Below, one piece after another: positions 1-7,728 of a stretch of DNA of 64,000 bases (position 1 is its first letter; each line of letters begins with the position of its first letter). The notes under the pieces were generated by a model, which was given only the letters and a program-made list of their open reading frames with translations, was not told where the DNA came from and did no database searches. Origin of the DNA: Chryseobacterium scophthalmum (lineage in GTDB: Bacteria > Bacteroidota > Bacteroidia > Flavobacteriales > Weeksellaceae); the NCBI RefSeq assembly GCF_900143185.1, contig NZ_FSRQ01000002.1, positions 983,217-1,047,216 on the forward strand, read 5' to 3'. The position numbers and the translations under genes were made by a program.

Positions 1-282
1 GAAACTATCGTAATCATGAGGATTTTTAACTAAGTTTTCAAAATGAAGATCTAAAATTAAAGGATTTTTATCATGCTTTTTAGAAACTACTTTTTTAGGT
101 TCTGCTTTTTTTATGATTTTAATATTTTCATAAATTTCAGCATCTTTCGGAACCAGTTTTTCTTTCGGATATTGATAAGTAAAACCGTATTCGTCTTTAA
201 AAACCACAATATTTCCATTCACCGAAGTAATCACTCCGCTTAAATCTTCATCTACTACCGAAACTTTATTGCCAATTTTCAT
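1..282 (-). CDS. Smr/DUF2027 family protein, N-terminal part (runs off the window)
   Basis: The reading frame starts at an ATG (282) and is open to base 1, giving the first 94 residues. It opens MKIGNKVSVVDEDLSG, a small SH3-like beta module seen in Bacteroidota DUF2027 proteins. A Lys-rich linker follows, then LDLHFENLV, which resembles the start of a Smr (MutS2 C-terminal) nuclease domain. Smr-type domains act on nucleic acids; no function can be set from this fragment. The C-terminus lies outside the window. An alternative is another small-domain DNA- or RNA-binding protein. Confidence 0.7.
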   Translation of the reverse strand, partial: MKIGNKVSVVDEDLSGVITSVNGNIVVFKDEYGFTYQYPKEKLVPKDAEIYENIKIIKKAEPKKVVSKKHDKNPLILDLHFENLVKNPHDYDSF

Positions 283-378
283 ATGTTTTAAACACTAATC
301 TGCACAAATTTTTAGCACGAGTTTTCACAATTTTCTAGTGTTGTTAGTGAAAACATTCGTGATATTTGTGTTTTTAAA

Positions 379-876
379 TTAAACTTTTGGTCCTAATTCA
401 ATCACAGCCAAATCTTTTATTTCTTCTCCATCAATTACAAACTGCATCATCGTTCTCATTTTATGCCAACCTTGTTTTCCGCACGCTCCAGGATTTAGAT
501 GTAATAATTTATTTTTATCATCATACATCGCCTTCAGAATATGAGAATGCCCTGAAATAAATAGTTTCGGAGCTTTTTCTGAAATCTCTTTCTTGGCTAA
601 AGGAGTATATTTTCCGGGATAACCACCAATATGAATCATTAAAACCTCTACATTTTCACAAAAAAAGCGATTTACTTCAGGAAATTCAGTTCGTATTTTC
701 GCATTGTCAATATTTCCCCAAACTCCTTTTAAAGGTTTAATTTTTTCAAGCTGTTCGATAATTTCAAAGCTTCCAAAATCTCCACAATGCCAAATTTCAT
801 CGGCCTGTTTTGCGTAATCTAAAATTCGGTCATCAATATAAGAGTGAGAATCGGAGAGGAGAAGGATTTTGGTCAT
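379..876 (-). CDS. YfcE/MJ0936-family metallophosphoesterase
   Basis: This 165-residue protein is a single-domain calcineurin-like phosphodiesterase of the YfcE/MJ0936 type, usual length 160-180. Metal-binding motifs appear in the family order: LLLSDSHSY at the N-terminus (D-x-H), HCGDFGS (GD), GVWGNID (GN-D), MIHIGG and ISGHSHI (GHxH). The members characterised hydrolyse phosphodiester bonds with divalent metals; the cellular substrate here is unknown. The upstream gene on the same strand stops directly before this ATG, so the two are probably co-transcribed. It has no signal peptide and is expected in the cytoplasm. Confidence 0.9.
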   Translation of the reverse strand: MTKILLLSDSHSYIDDRILDYAKQADEIWHCGDFGSFEIIEQLEKIKPLKGVWGNIDNAKIRTEFPEVNRFFCENVEVLMIHIGGYPGKYTPLAKKEISEKAPKLFISGHSHILKAMYDDKNKLLHLNPGACGKQGWHKMRTMMQFVIDGEEIKDLAVIELGPKV

Positions 877-1326
877 TTATCTTATTGTTCTTTCAGTAAT
901 GTTTTGGTCATATTTCTCTTTGAAGATGGCAAGACGATCCGGATTCAATTCTCCATCATTTGTAAGTACTTTTTCTTTCAAAAGCCATTTTATAAGTTTT
1001 TCCATAGACTTTTTAGAATTCATAAAACTTGCAATTTTATAAAAATCATTAGACTCTACTTTTACTTTTTCGGTCAGAAAATTCAGTACATAATAATCAT
1101 CATCTTGATACCTTGATGTTTCATTATCCATTTGTCTGTAAAGCAATATTTCATCGTCACTTTTCAGATTGTAAAATGAATATTCAACCATGTTGATTTT
1201 TTCTGCTTTCAAAATTTGTTTTCCATCAAGCAAAACTTTATCATCTTTAATCTCGACTTCCTGAGTAAAGTAAAAATTAAAGCTCAATACTAACAATGAG
1301 AATGTCAATAATTTTTTTGTAATCAT
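877..1326 (-). CDS. Exported hypothetical protein
   Basis: This is a 149-residue protein with an N-terminal signal peptide (MITKKLLTFSLLVLSFNFYF, cleavage probably near FTQ). The mature part is charged, with no motif I recognise. A beta-rich first half (VEIKDDKVLLDGKQI) is followed by a helical Lys/Glu-rich tail. Similar small exported proteins are common in Chryseobacterium, where they often describe the use of a stored value and its unit, but I cannot assign a role. A TATATTTG promoter element lies just upstream, and the phosphoesterase gene begins immediately after its stop. Confidence 0.75.
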   Translation of the reverse strand: MITKKLLTFSLLVLSFNFYFTQEVEIKDDKVLLDGKQILKAEKINMVEYSFYNLKSDDEILLYRQMDNETSRYQDDDYYVLNFLTEKVKVESNDFYKIASFMNSKKSMEKLIKWLLKEKVLTNDGELNPDRLAIFKEKYDQNITERTIR

Positions 1327-1343
1327 TTTAATGGTTTTTTTTG

Positions 1344-1351
1344 CAAATATA
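1344..1351 (-). promoter_or_regulatory. Bacteroidota -7 promoter element (TATATTTG)
   Basis: Read on the minus strand this is TATATTTG, a match to the Bacteroidetes -7 consensus TAnnTTTG. It lies 18 bases upstream of the exported-protein ATG at 1326. No clear -33 TTG was found at the expected distance, so the call rests on the -7 box and its position. Confidence 0.5.
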
Positions 1352-1450
1352 AAAATGCTAATTGTTATAATCAGATTTTTTATAGAAGCAATTTATTTTT
1401 ATTAAATTTTAAGTATTGATGAAATGGGAATTTAATTCTGCTGAATTGAT

Positions 1451-1458
1451 TAAATTTG
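1451..1458 (+). promoter_or_regulatory. Bacteroidota -7 promoter element (TAAATTTG)
   Basis: TAAATTTG matches TAnnTTTG and lies 16 bases before the ATG of the serine hydrolase gene at 1475. The -33 region has no well placed TTG. Confidence 0.5.
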
Positions 1459-1474
1459 GGGAAATTTAAAAATA

Positions 1475-3016
1475 ATGAAGCATAACTTATCTTTATTCTT
1501 TCTTTTAGTTTCTTTTATCTCTTTTGCGCAGGTTGAAGAAAAAAAATTAGACGAACTCATTCAGAATACTTTAAAAACTTTCGATGTTCCGGGAATGTCT
1601 GTTGGTGTTATCAAAGATGGAAAAATGATTTACTCTAAAGGTTTTGGAGTACGTTCGTTAACCACAAAACAACCGATGGATGATACAACTTTGGTGGGTA
1701 TTGCTTCTAATTCTAAGGCTTTCACTTGTGTTGCTTTGGCGATTTTGGCAGACGAAGGAAAACTGAACTGGGACGATAAAGTTTCAAAATACATTCCTGA
1801 ATTTCAAATGTATGATTCATATGTTTCTCAAAATGTAACGATTAAAGATTTGATAACCCACAGAGCCGGTTTAGGTTTGGGACAAGGAGATTTGATGTTT
1901 TTTCCTGAAGGTGGAAATCTTACGGTGAACGATATTGTACACAATGTAAGATATTTAAAACCTGAAAATCCTTTCAGAACGACTTTAGATTATAATAACA
2001 TTATGTTTATTGTTGCCGGAGAAGTTATTCACAGAGTTTCCGGTTTGAGCTGGGTAGATTTTATCGAACAGAGAATTATGAAACCTGTCGGAATGAATTC
2101 AAGTTTCGGAAGTTACAACAGAGCAAAAGCTGTTGCTAATAAAATTGATGCACACGCTCCTGTTGATGGAAAAGCAATTGCAGTTCCTCACGACTGGAAC
2201 GAAACAGCCAATGCAGCGGGTGGAATTATGAGTAACATTAAAGACATGACGACTTGGGCAGAATTTCTTTTAAATGGATTCACAACGAAAGACGGAAAGA
2301 AATTAGTTTCAGATAAAAATATTCAACAGCTTTGGAGTTTGCAGATTCCTGACAGAGTAGCGATGAAAAATCCTTATGATACAAGTTTCTATGGATACGG
2401 TTTAGGTTGGTTCTTAAGCGATGTAAAAGGTCATAAACAAGTTCAGCATACAGGTGGATTGATTGGAACAGTAACGCAGTTTACTTTAATTCCGGATATG
2501 AAATTAGGAATTGTGGTTTTAACGAACCAACAATCTGGTGCAGCCTTCAACACGATTACAAATACGGTAAAAGATTCTTATTTAGGAATTGCGGATAGAA
2601 ATTGGCTGAAAACTTATGGTGAAAGAATGCAGAAAGTGGAAGCTGAATACAATAAGCAAAAGAAAGAAGCTTTTGCAAAATCTGATGCATTTAAAAAAGA
2701 TAAAAATCTTCAGCCTAAAGCAGAACAGTTTGTCGGAAAGTACAATGATGTATGGTTTGGTGATGTTGAAATTGCTCAACAGGGAAATACTTACAGGATT
2801 TTTTGTAAAAATTCTCCAAGACTGAAAGGGGAATTGCTTCCTTTTTCAAACAATACTTTTATCATCAAATGGGACGACAGAAGTTATGATGCCGATGCGT
2901 ATCTTATTTTTAGCTACGATGAAAACGGGAAAGCAGAATCTGCAAAAATGAAAGCGATTTCAGATATTACAGATTTTAGTTTTGATTTTGACGATCTGGA
3001 TTTGAGAAGAAAATAA
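1475..3016 (+). CDS. Serine hydrolase, class C beta-lactamase/penicillin-binding-protein fold
   Basis: This 513-residue protein has a signal peptide (cleavage near SFAQ, residue 19) and a PF00144-type beta-lactamase fold. The catalytic set is visible: S-x-x-K at residues 78-81 (SNSK), Y-x-N at 173-175 (YNN) and the KTG-equivalent HTG at 325-327. The last 110 or so residues form an extra beta domain like DUF3471, common in this family. Such proteins act as D-amino-acid peptidases, carboxypeptidases or esterases in the periplasm; the substrate is unknown and beta-lactam resistance should not be assumed. It is a monocistronic gene with its own promoter and terminator. Confidence 0.9.
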   Translation: MKHNLSLFFLLVSFISFAQVEEKKLDELIQNTLKTFDVPGMSVGVIKDGKMIYSKGFGVRSLTTKQPMDDTTLVGIASNSKAFTCVALAILADEGKLNWDDKVSKYIPEFQMYDSYVSQNVTIKDLITHRAGLGLGQGDLMFFPEGGNLTVNDIVHNVRYLKPENPFRTTLDYNNIMFIVAGEVIHRVSGLSWVDFIEQRIMKPVGMNSSFGSYNRAKAVANKIDAHAPVDGKAIAVPHDWNETANAAGGIMSNIKDMTTWAEFLLNGFTTKDGKKLVSDKNIQQLWSLQIPDRVAMKNPYDTSFYGYGLGWFLSDVKGHKQVQHTGGLIGTVTQFTLIPDMKLGIVVLTNQQSGAAFNTITNTVKDSYLGIADRNWLKTYGERMQKVEAEYNKQKKEAFAKSDAFKKDKNLQPKAEQFVGKYNDVWFGDVEIAQQGNTYRIFCKNSPRLKGELLPFSNNTFIIKWDDRSYDADAYLIFSYDENGKAESAKMKAISDITDFSFDFDDLDLRRK

Positions 3017-3034
3017 TATCAATCAACGAATATA

Positions 3035-3066
3035 AAAAGAGGCTGTTTTTGCAGCCTCTTTTTTAT
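3035..3066. terminator. Bidirectional intrinsic terminator
   Basis: An 11-bp perfect stem (AAAAGAGGCTG with CAGCCTCTTTT) around a short T-rich loop sits between convergent genes. It has T-runs on both strands, so it can end the serine hydrolase transcript (plus) and the T9SS propeller transcript (minus). Confidence 0.85.
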
Positions 3067-3070
3067 TAAA

Positions 3071-4129
3071 TTATTTCTTGATAAACTTCTTAGTGATTTC
3101 TCCAGTTTTTAGAATGTAATTTCCTGAAGAAAGATGGCTTACATTGATAGAATTCCTTTCGAATGTTCCTGAATTGATGAGTCTGCCCCTCATGTCAAAT
3201 ATTTGATATTCTTTTGATGGAGCGTTGTAAACGTTTAGCTTGTCAATCGCAGGATTAGGATAAATTTTTATATCTTTTGGACCAATTGAGCTGAACTCTG
3301 AAACAGAAAGATTTGCTAGATCTACTTTAAATATAGCATTGGCAAAAAAATCTGTAATATACATGATGTTATCGTGCATTAATAATCCTGAAGGATAATC
3401 TAATAAGCTAGACGTTACAGCATCAGAAACTGTTGGGTTCAAAACAGAAGTGCTGATTTTTGAAATTTTTGAAGCTCCTGCTTCCGCTATAAATAATTGC
3501 TTTCCATTTGATGTAAGACCTGAAGGATAGCTCAATCCTTGAGCGACTATCACATTTGTTGCAGAACTGTTATTGAGTTCGAATCTTACAAGCCTTCCGG
3601 CAAATCTTTCGGTAATGTAAAGTTGGCTACCAACTACCTCAATCTCAAAAGGACTTGAAACATAAGTAACATCTATTAATTGAGGTGAAGTTTGAGTAAC
3701 ATCTATTTTGGCAACTTTATTATCTCCTTCCAATGCTACATATAAATCATTTCCGATAAACTCAAGACCTATCGGGCTGTTTACATTAGATATTACGATT
3801 TCGGGAACCGGATTTGGATTTGTTAAATTTACTTTGGAAATTTTGTTACCTCCGAATTCTGAAATATAGAGCATGTTATCTTTTATTGCTAATCCGTAAG
3901 GTCTGTTTACTCCCGTTGCTACATCAATTGGAGGAGTATTTGGATTGGTAAGATCAAACTTCACAACTTTATCTGAATAATAGTAACCAACATACAAATC
4001 GTTACCATCCGTAATCATCGGGTTAGGTGTTGTTAAATTGTCTTGAAATACGCTTATTGAGGTTTGTGAATAAGTTTTGCTTCCTAATAATAGAAAGAAA
4101 GTGACCAATAAATAAATTTGTCTGTGCAT
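3071..4129 (-). CDS. T9SS-exported NHL/SMP-30-like beta-propeller protein
   Basis: This 352-residue protein has an N-terminal signal peptide (cleavage near KTYSQ). Six or so repeats of about 45 residues follow, of the form ..YGLAIKDNMLYISEFGGNKISKVNLTN.., typical of NHL or SMP-30-like beta-propellers. Residues from about 283 form a T9SS type A sorting domain (IKIYPNPAIDKLNVYN ... SSGNYILKTG ... KKFIKK), which directs passage through the outer membrane and then release or surface attachment. The propeller ligand is unknown. The gene is single, with a TAAGTTTG promoter box upstream and a shared terminator downstream. Confidence 0.88.
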   Translation of the reverse strand: MHRQIYLLVTFFLLLGSKTYSQTSISVFQDNLTTPNPMITDGNDLYVGYYYSDKVVKFDLTNPNTPPIDVATGVNRPYGLAIKDNMLYISEFGGNKISKVNLTNPNPVPEIVISNVNSPIGLEFIGNDLYVALEGDNKVAKIDVTQTSPQLIDVTYVSSPFEIEVVGSQLYITERFAGRLVRFELNNSSATNVIVAQGLSYPSGLTSNGKQLFIAEAGASKISKISTSVLNPTVSDAVTSSLLDYPSGLLMHDNIMYITDFFANAIFKVDLANLSVSEFSSIGPKDIKIYPNPAIDKLNVYNAPSKEYQIFDMRGRLINSGTFERNSINVSHLSSGNYILKTGEITKKFIKK

Positions 4130-4178
4130 AATAATAGGATTTTAAATTGTACTTTATTTAGAATAAATAAAATTTAGA

Positions 4179-4186
4179 CAAACTTA
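4179..4186 (-). promoter_or_regulatory. Bacteroidota -7 promoter element (TAAGTTTG)
   Basis: On the minus strand it reads TAAGTTTG, 50 bases upstream of the T9SS propeller start at 4129. A TTG lies 13 bases further upstream, closer than the usual 19-20. Confidence 0.4.
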
Positions 4187-4346
4187 ATTGTTTTATTCGC
4201 AACCGGAAAATGTGCAGTCGGTTGCATTCAAAGAAAGAGAAATAACAAAATAATAATATTGTTATTAATCAGTTTTTATAAATAAACTCAAATGATTTTG
4301 GGTTGCCATCCAATTTTCAGAATAGAAAATCTAAGTGTGATAAAAA

Positions 4347-5237
4347 CTATTTTAAAACTTTAAAATCAGCTTCTGCTCTTGAAAATTCTCGATTAAGACC
4401 TTGATTTTCGAAGAAATCTCTTAACTCAATCAAACGTTTTTGATTATTATATTTTAAACTTGAATTCAGCTTTTGTTGGCAAAGAGAGCAGGCTCTTGCA
4501 AAATGCGAATCTGTCTCGGTAAGATTATTTGTTCCATTCATTACGCAATTTGCATTCAGGCAATGGCTTATTCCAAACATATGACCAATTTCATGTGAAC
4601 TTATTTTCAGTAATCTTTCGAGACTTTTATTAAAGTTTGCTTCTGTCAAATTTCAATCATAAAATCTGAACATCGAGGTAACGCCAACTCCATTTTCATA
4701 GGAAGCAAGCCCGAAAACATAATTCCATTCAGGTCTTGGGAAAAGGTCTTTTTCAGTGATTCCCATCAGAACAACTGCATCTTTAGGTTTTTTCTTTACT
4801 AAAATGCTGTCAAGAATATAACTGGCTAAAACCTGTTCCTGATTATTGCTTCTAATTCTTATGGCAAATTTTGGTAAAATAGTATTGGATAAAGTAGGGA
4901 GAATCTTAGTTTCCAGTTGAAAGTATGTGGCTAAATATTGTTTTGTGAGCTCAATTTGTTTCTTCTGTAGAATATTAAATTCACCTATTGGCTGAAGGTA
5001 AATCGTATTCTTTCCTTCTTCCGGTTTTATTTTTTTTAATTTTTGAAAGTCTTGAAATGTCTGAAAACTTTCTTTTTTATTGTATCTCCATTCTTCTGGT
5101 GTAGGATTTTTTAATGCTTCGTCATTAAATGCAATCTTTTCAAAATAAGATAATTCTTTCTTTTGACATGAAAAAAGAAAGATGAGAAGAGGTAAATAAA
5201 TTAAACTTAAATATGAATTAAATTTTCCCGGGCTCAT
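4347..5237 (-). pseudogene. Archaemetzincin-like lipoprotein metalloprotease interrupted by an in-frame TGA
   Basis: The frame is read from ATG 5237, which overlaps the SixA stop by 20 bases, and begins with a lipoprotein signal (LLIFLFSC). It continues through family features (VVLMGITEKDLFPRP, YVFGLASYENG, TSMFRFYD) to a TGA at 4653-4655. The same frame reopens at once (N-L-T-E-A-N..) and carries the archaemetzincin zinc site HEIGHMFGISHC followed by CVMNGTN and C-x-x-C. No frameshift is needed, so a single nonsense change (for example from AGA or GGA) separates the N-terminal 194 residues from the catalytic part. The C-terminal piece could start at TTG 4649. Read-through is possible but there is no sign of it; a sequencing error is the other explanation. 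Confidence 0.8.
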
Positions 5238-5694
5238 AAAAGAAAAGAAGCTTTTTAATGGCTCCGTCAAACTGCGACCAAGAATCACAATCAATTTGAA
5301 AGCCTGCAACACCACAAGTCGGAAAATGGAAAACATCCTCAGAAATAGAATTGGCAAAATTGGAAATGCCATTATTGTGGGAGAAAAACGCAACAGAATT
5401 CAAATCATCATTTAAATCATAAATGACAGAGTGAAAATTACTTTCAGAAGGATTGTAAAGTTTTTCGTCGGTTCCAAAAGTTAGATTATAGGTTTGATTA
5501 AAAATTTTGCAGGTAGATAAAGCTCTTACTGCAGGGCTGGAAATAAAATAATCAATACCGATGCTGTTGTTTTTCAGAAATTTAGACATTTTAAGGGCAT
5601 CTAGCAAACCTTTGTCTGCCAAAGGTCTGTCGAAGTCGCTAGTTTCTTCAGGCCAGTCACTTTTTGCATGTCTTACGAGGATGAGTTGCTTCAT
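5218..5694 (-). CDS. sixA: SixA-type phosphohistidine phosphatase
   Basis: This 158-residue histidine-phosphatase-fold protein begins MKQLILVRHAKSDW. The RHA/RHG box gives the catalytic phospho-acceptor His9. DRPLADKG and the second conserved His in VAFFSHNNGIS also fit SixA. SixA removes phosphate from phosphohistidine proteins such as Hpt domains or PTS components; the partner here is unknown. I start at ATG 5694 rather than an upstream ATG that would add 11 unconserved residues before the family N-terminus. The 3' end overlaps the start of the archaemetzincin gene by 20 bases in another frame. Confidence 0.87.
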   Translation of the reverse strand: MKQLILVRHAKSDWPEETSDFDRPLADKGLLDALKMSKFLKNNSIGIDYFISSPAVRALSTCKIFNQTYNLTFGTDEKLYNPSESNFHSVIYDLNDDLNSVAFFSHNNGISNFANSISEDVFHFPTCGVAGFQIDCDSWSQFDGAIKKLLFFYEPGKI

Positions 5695-5794
5695 AGTCTT
5701 GAGTTTGGATAAGATAAAATTAAACAAAAATTAACGGATAAAAAACATGATTTATAAAAAAAACTGTGTTAGGAATATAATGAGTAAAATTTCT

Positions 5795-5802
5795 TAAATT
5801 TG
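5795..5802 (+). promoter_or_regulatory. Bacteroidota -7 promoter element (TAAATTTG)
   Basis: TAAATTTG ends only 7 bases before the ruvX start at 5810, so the mRNA would have almost no leader. That arrangement is tolerated in this phylum, where Shine-Dalgarno use is weak. Confidence 0.55.
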
Positions 5803-5809
5803 CAGACTT

Positions 5810-6226
5810 ATGGGACAGATCATTGCTATAGACTACGGAAAAGCACGTTGTGGCGTTGCAGCAACCGATGATATGAAGATTATTGCAAGTGGTCTTGATA
5901 CTGTGGAAACACGTTTTCTGATGGATTTTTTGAAAAAATACGTCGTTGAAAACCGTGTGGAAGAAGTGGTAGTAGGTCTGCCAACAGACTTGAAGGGAAA
6001 TGTTTCAGAAGTGGAAACCGATATTTTAGGGTTTATAGAAAACTTTAAAAAAGAATTTCCACAGATTGAAGTTCATCGTTTTGATGAAAGATTTACTTCA
6101 AAAATGGCTTCGTTTTTTATTTCGCAAAGTGGAAAAAATAAAAAACAAAGACAACAAAAAGGATTAATAGATAAAGTAAGTGCAACCATCATATTGCAGA
6201 ATTTTTTAGAACAAAAAACAAGATGA
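5810..6226 (+). CDS. ruvX: RuvX/YqgF family RNase H-like nuclease
   Basis: This 138-residue protein has the normal YqgF length. The RNase H-like active-site segment IAIDYGKARCG carries the first catalytic Asp at residue 8. VVVGLPTDLKGN and VHRFDERFTS are the further conserved motifs. In bacteria YqgF trims the 5' end of pre-16S rRNA, and it was earlier proposed as a Holliday junction resolvase. It is cytoplasmic. The stop overlaps the def start by 4 bases (ATGA), so the two are translationally coupled. Confidence 0.93.
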   Translation: MGQIIAIDYGKARCGVAATDDMKIIASGLDTVETRFLMDFLKKYVVENRVEEVVVGLPTDLKGNVSEVETDILGFIENFKKEFPQIEVHRFDERFTSKMASFFISQSGKNKKQRQQKGLIDKVSATIILQNFLEQKTR

Positions 6227-6795
6227 TTTTACCAATAAGAGCTTTTGGAGATCCTGTTTTAAGAAAAACGGGAAAAGAGATAGATAAAAATTATCCGGAT
6301 CTGCAACAACTGATCGATAATATGTTTGAAACCATGTACGAGGCAAACGGTATTGGTTTGGCGGCACCTCAGATTGGTTTAGATCTCAGATTGTTTATCG
6401 TAGATGTTACGCCTTTGGCAGAAGATGAAGATTACGAAGATATTGCTGAAGAGCTGAAAGACTTTAAAAAAGTTTTCATCAATGCTCAAATTCTTGAAGA
6501 ATCTGGCGAAGAATGGAAGTTTAACGAAGGTTGTCTTTCGATTCCGGATGTAAGAGAAGATGTGAAAAGAAAAAGTACCATCCTGATCGAATATTATGAC
6601 GAAAATTTTGTGAAGCATACCGAAACTTTTTCCGATATTAGAGCCCGCGTAATTCAGCACGAATATGATCATATTGAAGGGACCCTTTTCACCGATCACT
6701 TAAGTGCTTTGAAGAAAAAGCTGGTAAAAGGAAAACTTACAAAGATCACTCAGGGAGAAGTATCTATTGGTTACAAAATGAGATTTCCAAAATAA
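6223..6795 (+). CDS. def: Peptide deformylase
   Basis: This 190-residue peptide deformylase removes the N-formyl group from new proteins. All three family motifs are present: GIGLAAPQIG (Gln50), EGCLS (metal ligand Cys104) and QHEYDH (His146, Glu147, His150). An insertion of acidic residues around 66-80 (AEDEDYEDIAEEL) is typical of Bacteroidota deformylases. It is co-transcribed with ruvX through an ATGA overlap and is followed by a DUF5606 gene. It is cytoplasmic and expected to be essential. Confidence 0.97.
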   Translation: MILPIRAFGDPVLRKTGKEIDKNYPDLQQLIDNMFETMYEANGIGLAAPQIGLDLRLFIVDVTPLAEDEDYEDIAEELKDFKKVFINAQILEESGEEWKFNEGCLSIPDVREDVKRKSTILIEYYDENFVKHTETFSDIRARVIQHEYDHIEGTLFTDHLSALKKKLVKGKLTKITQGEVSIGYKMRFPK

Positions 6796-6820
6796 TTTAA
6801 ACTAAGAAATATATTATTAT

Positions 6821-6839
6821 AAAAAGCGTTATAGCTTTT
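6821..6839 (+). terminator. Weak terminator-like hairpin after def
   Basis: A 6-7 bp stem (AAAAGC with GCTTTT) surrounds GTTATA in the def to DUF5606 gap. It lacks a strong T-run, so it may only attenuate transcription. Confidence 0.3.
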
Positions 6840-6862
6840 ACTGAAATTAAAAAAATAAAATT

Positions 6863-7411
6863 ATGCTGTTAGAAAAAATAATTTCAATCTCTGGGAAACC
6901 AGGTCTTTACAAATTGGTATCGCAGTTGAAAAACGGATTCATCATTGAAGAAGTTACTACCAAAAAGAAAGTGAGCATCGGTAATTCAAGCCAAGTAAGC
7001 TTGTTAGATAATATCGCAATGTTTACTTTTGATAAAGAAGTTCCTTTGTTTGAGGTTTTTGAAAATATTGCTAAAAATTACGATTACAAAGAAACGATCA
7101 ATCACAAATCTTCAGAAGCTGAATTGGCTGAATTTATGGTTGCATCTCTTCCAAACTACGATACAGATAGAGTTTACAATTCTGATATTAAGAAATTGGC
7201 TCAGTGGTACAACATCCTTCACAAAGCGGGATACATCACTCCTGAAAGTTTTGTAAAAGCAGAAGCAGAAACTGTAGAAGGTGAGGCGAGTGTTGAAAAA
7301 GAAGCTCCAAAAAAGGCAGCTCCAAAAGCAGACAAACCTGCAACACCAAAAGTAAAAGCAAGTACAGGAGCTAAAGCAGCTACGAAAAGTACACACAGAA
7401 AAATGGGATAA
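6863..7411 (+). CDS. DUF5606 family protein
   Basis: This 182-residue protein is conserved in Bacteroidota directly downstream of def. Residues 1-45 (LLEKIISISGKPGLYKLVSQ) form the small beta domain of DUF5606. Residues 45-135 are a helical region, including LAQWYNILHKAGYITPESF. The C-terminal 45 residues are a low-complexity Ala/Lys/Pro tail (APKKAAPKADKPATPKVKA) like those of nucleic-acid-associated proteins. The function is not known to me. It has no signal peptide. A strong terminator follows. Confidence 0.88.
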   Translation: MLLEKIISISGKPGLYKLVSQLKNGFIIEEVTTKKKVSIGNSSQVSLLDNIAMFTFDKEVPLFEVFENIAKNYDYKETINHKSSEAELAEFMVASLPNYDTDRVYNSDIKKLAQWYNILHKAGYITPESFVKAEAETVEGEASVEKEAPKKAAPKADKPATPKVKASTGAKAATKSTHRKMG

Positions 7412-7433
7412 TTTAGTTTATCTTAATGAATAC

Positions 7434-7468
7434 AAAACCTTGTCAGCAATGATGAGGTTTTTTGTTTT
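7434..7468 (+). terminator. Intrinsic terminator after the ruvX-def-DUF5606 unit
   Basis: AAAACCTTGTCA and TGATGAGGTTTT form a 12-bp stem (two G-T pairs) closed by a GCAA loop and followed by TTTGTTTT. Confidence 0.85.
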
Positions 7469-7507
7469 ATGGCGACTAAAATTGACTTAGGAAAATGGAG
7501 CGTTAAG

Positions 7508-7683
7508 AAAATTAAAAGTTATTCCGTTAAAAAATTCCCACTGTTTGAAGCGCGACACAACTATTGAATCAAAAAACAATTCACAACTCGCGCAAGTTTT
7601 GGGGATTTTAGGAATAACTTTTAATTTTTAGCGGAAGTTTCCAAGTCTTGAACTTTTGGTTCTTTTGTTTCAAGACAAAAGAA
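7508..7683. repeat. Composite palindromic intergenic repeat
   Basis: This gap contains an 18-bp perfect inverted repeat (7508-7525 with 7611-7628, core ATTAAAAGTTATTCC), with weaker complementarity continuing inside (around CGCG near 7552 and 7590). Next comes a second hairpin, TTCTTTTGT with ACAAAAGAA (7660-7683). The motif TTTGTTTCAAGACAAAAGAA recurs near 10616-10635, so part of this is a dispersed element. It is non-coding. Confidence 0.65.
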
Positions 7684-7700
7684 CTAATAAAGATTTACCT

Positions 7701-7708
7701 TAAATTTG
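7701..7708 (+). promoter_or_regulatory. Bacteroidota -7 promoter element (TAAATTTG)
   Basis: TAAATTTG lies 20 bases before the mazG ATG at 7729, which supports that start over an upstream in-frame ATG at 7648 lying inside the repeat. Confidence 0.6.
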
Positions 7709-7728
7709 CATTAATTTCAATCTCAATT

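Noticed and set aside
1475-3016. Beta-lactamase resistance gene
   Set aside because: The SxxK, YxN and HTG set is shared by peptidases and esterases of the fold. There is no sign of a dedicated resistance enzyme or regulator.
4199-4225. GCAACCG/CGGTTGC hairpin as a terminator
   Set aside because: No T-run follows on either strand. It could be an operator, but nothing else supports that.
4653-4655. Selenocysteine codon in the archaemetzincin gene
   Set aside because: The position is not a known redox or zinc ligand in the family and no selenocysteine machinery is visible. A nonsense change or error is simpler.
7648-7728. N-terminal extension of MazG
   Set aside because: The 27 extra residues are encoded by a dispersed hairpin repeat and lie over the promoter.
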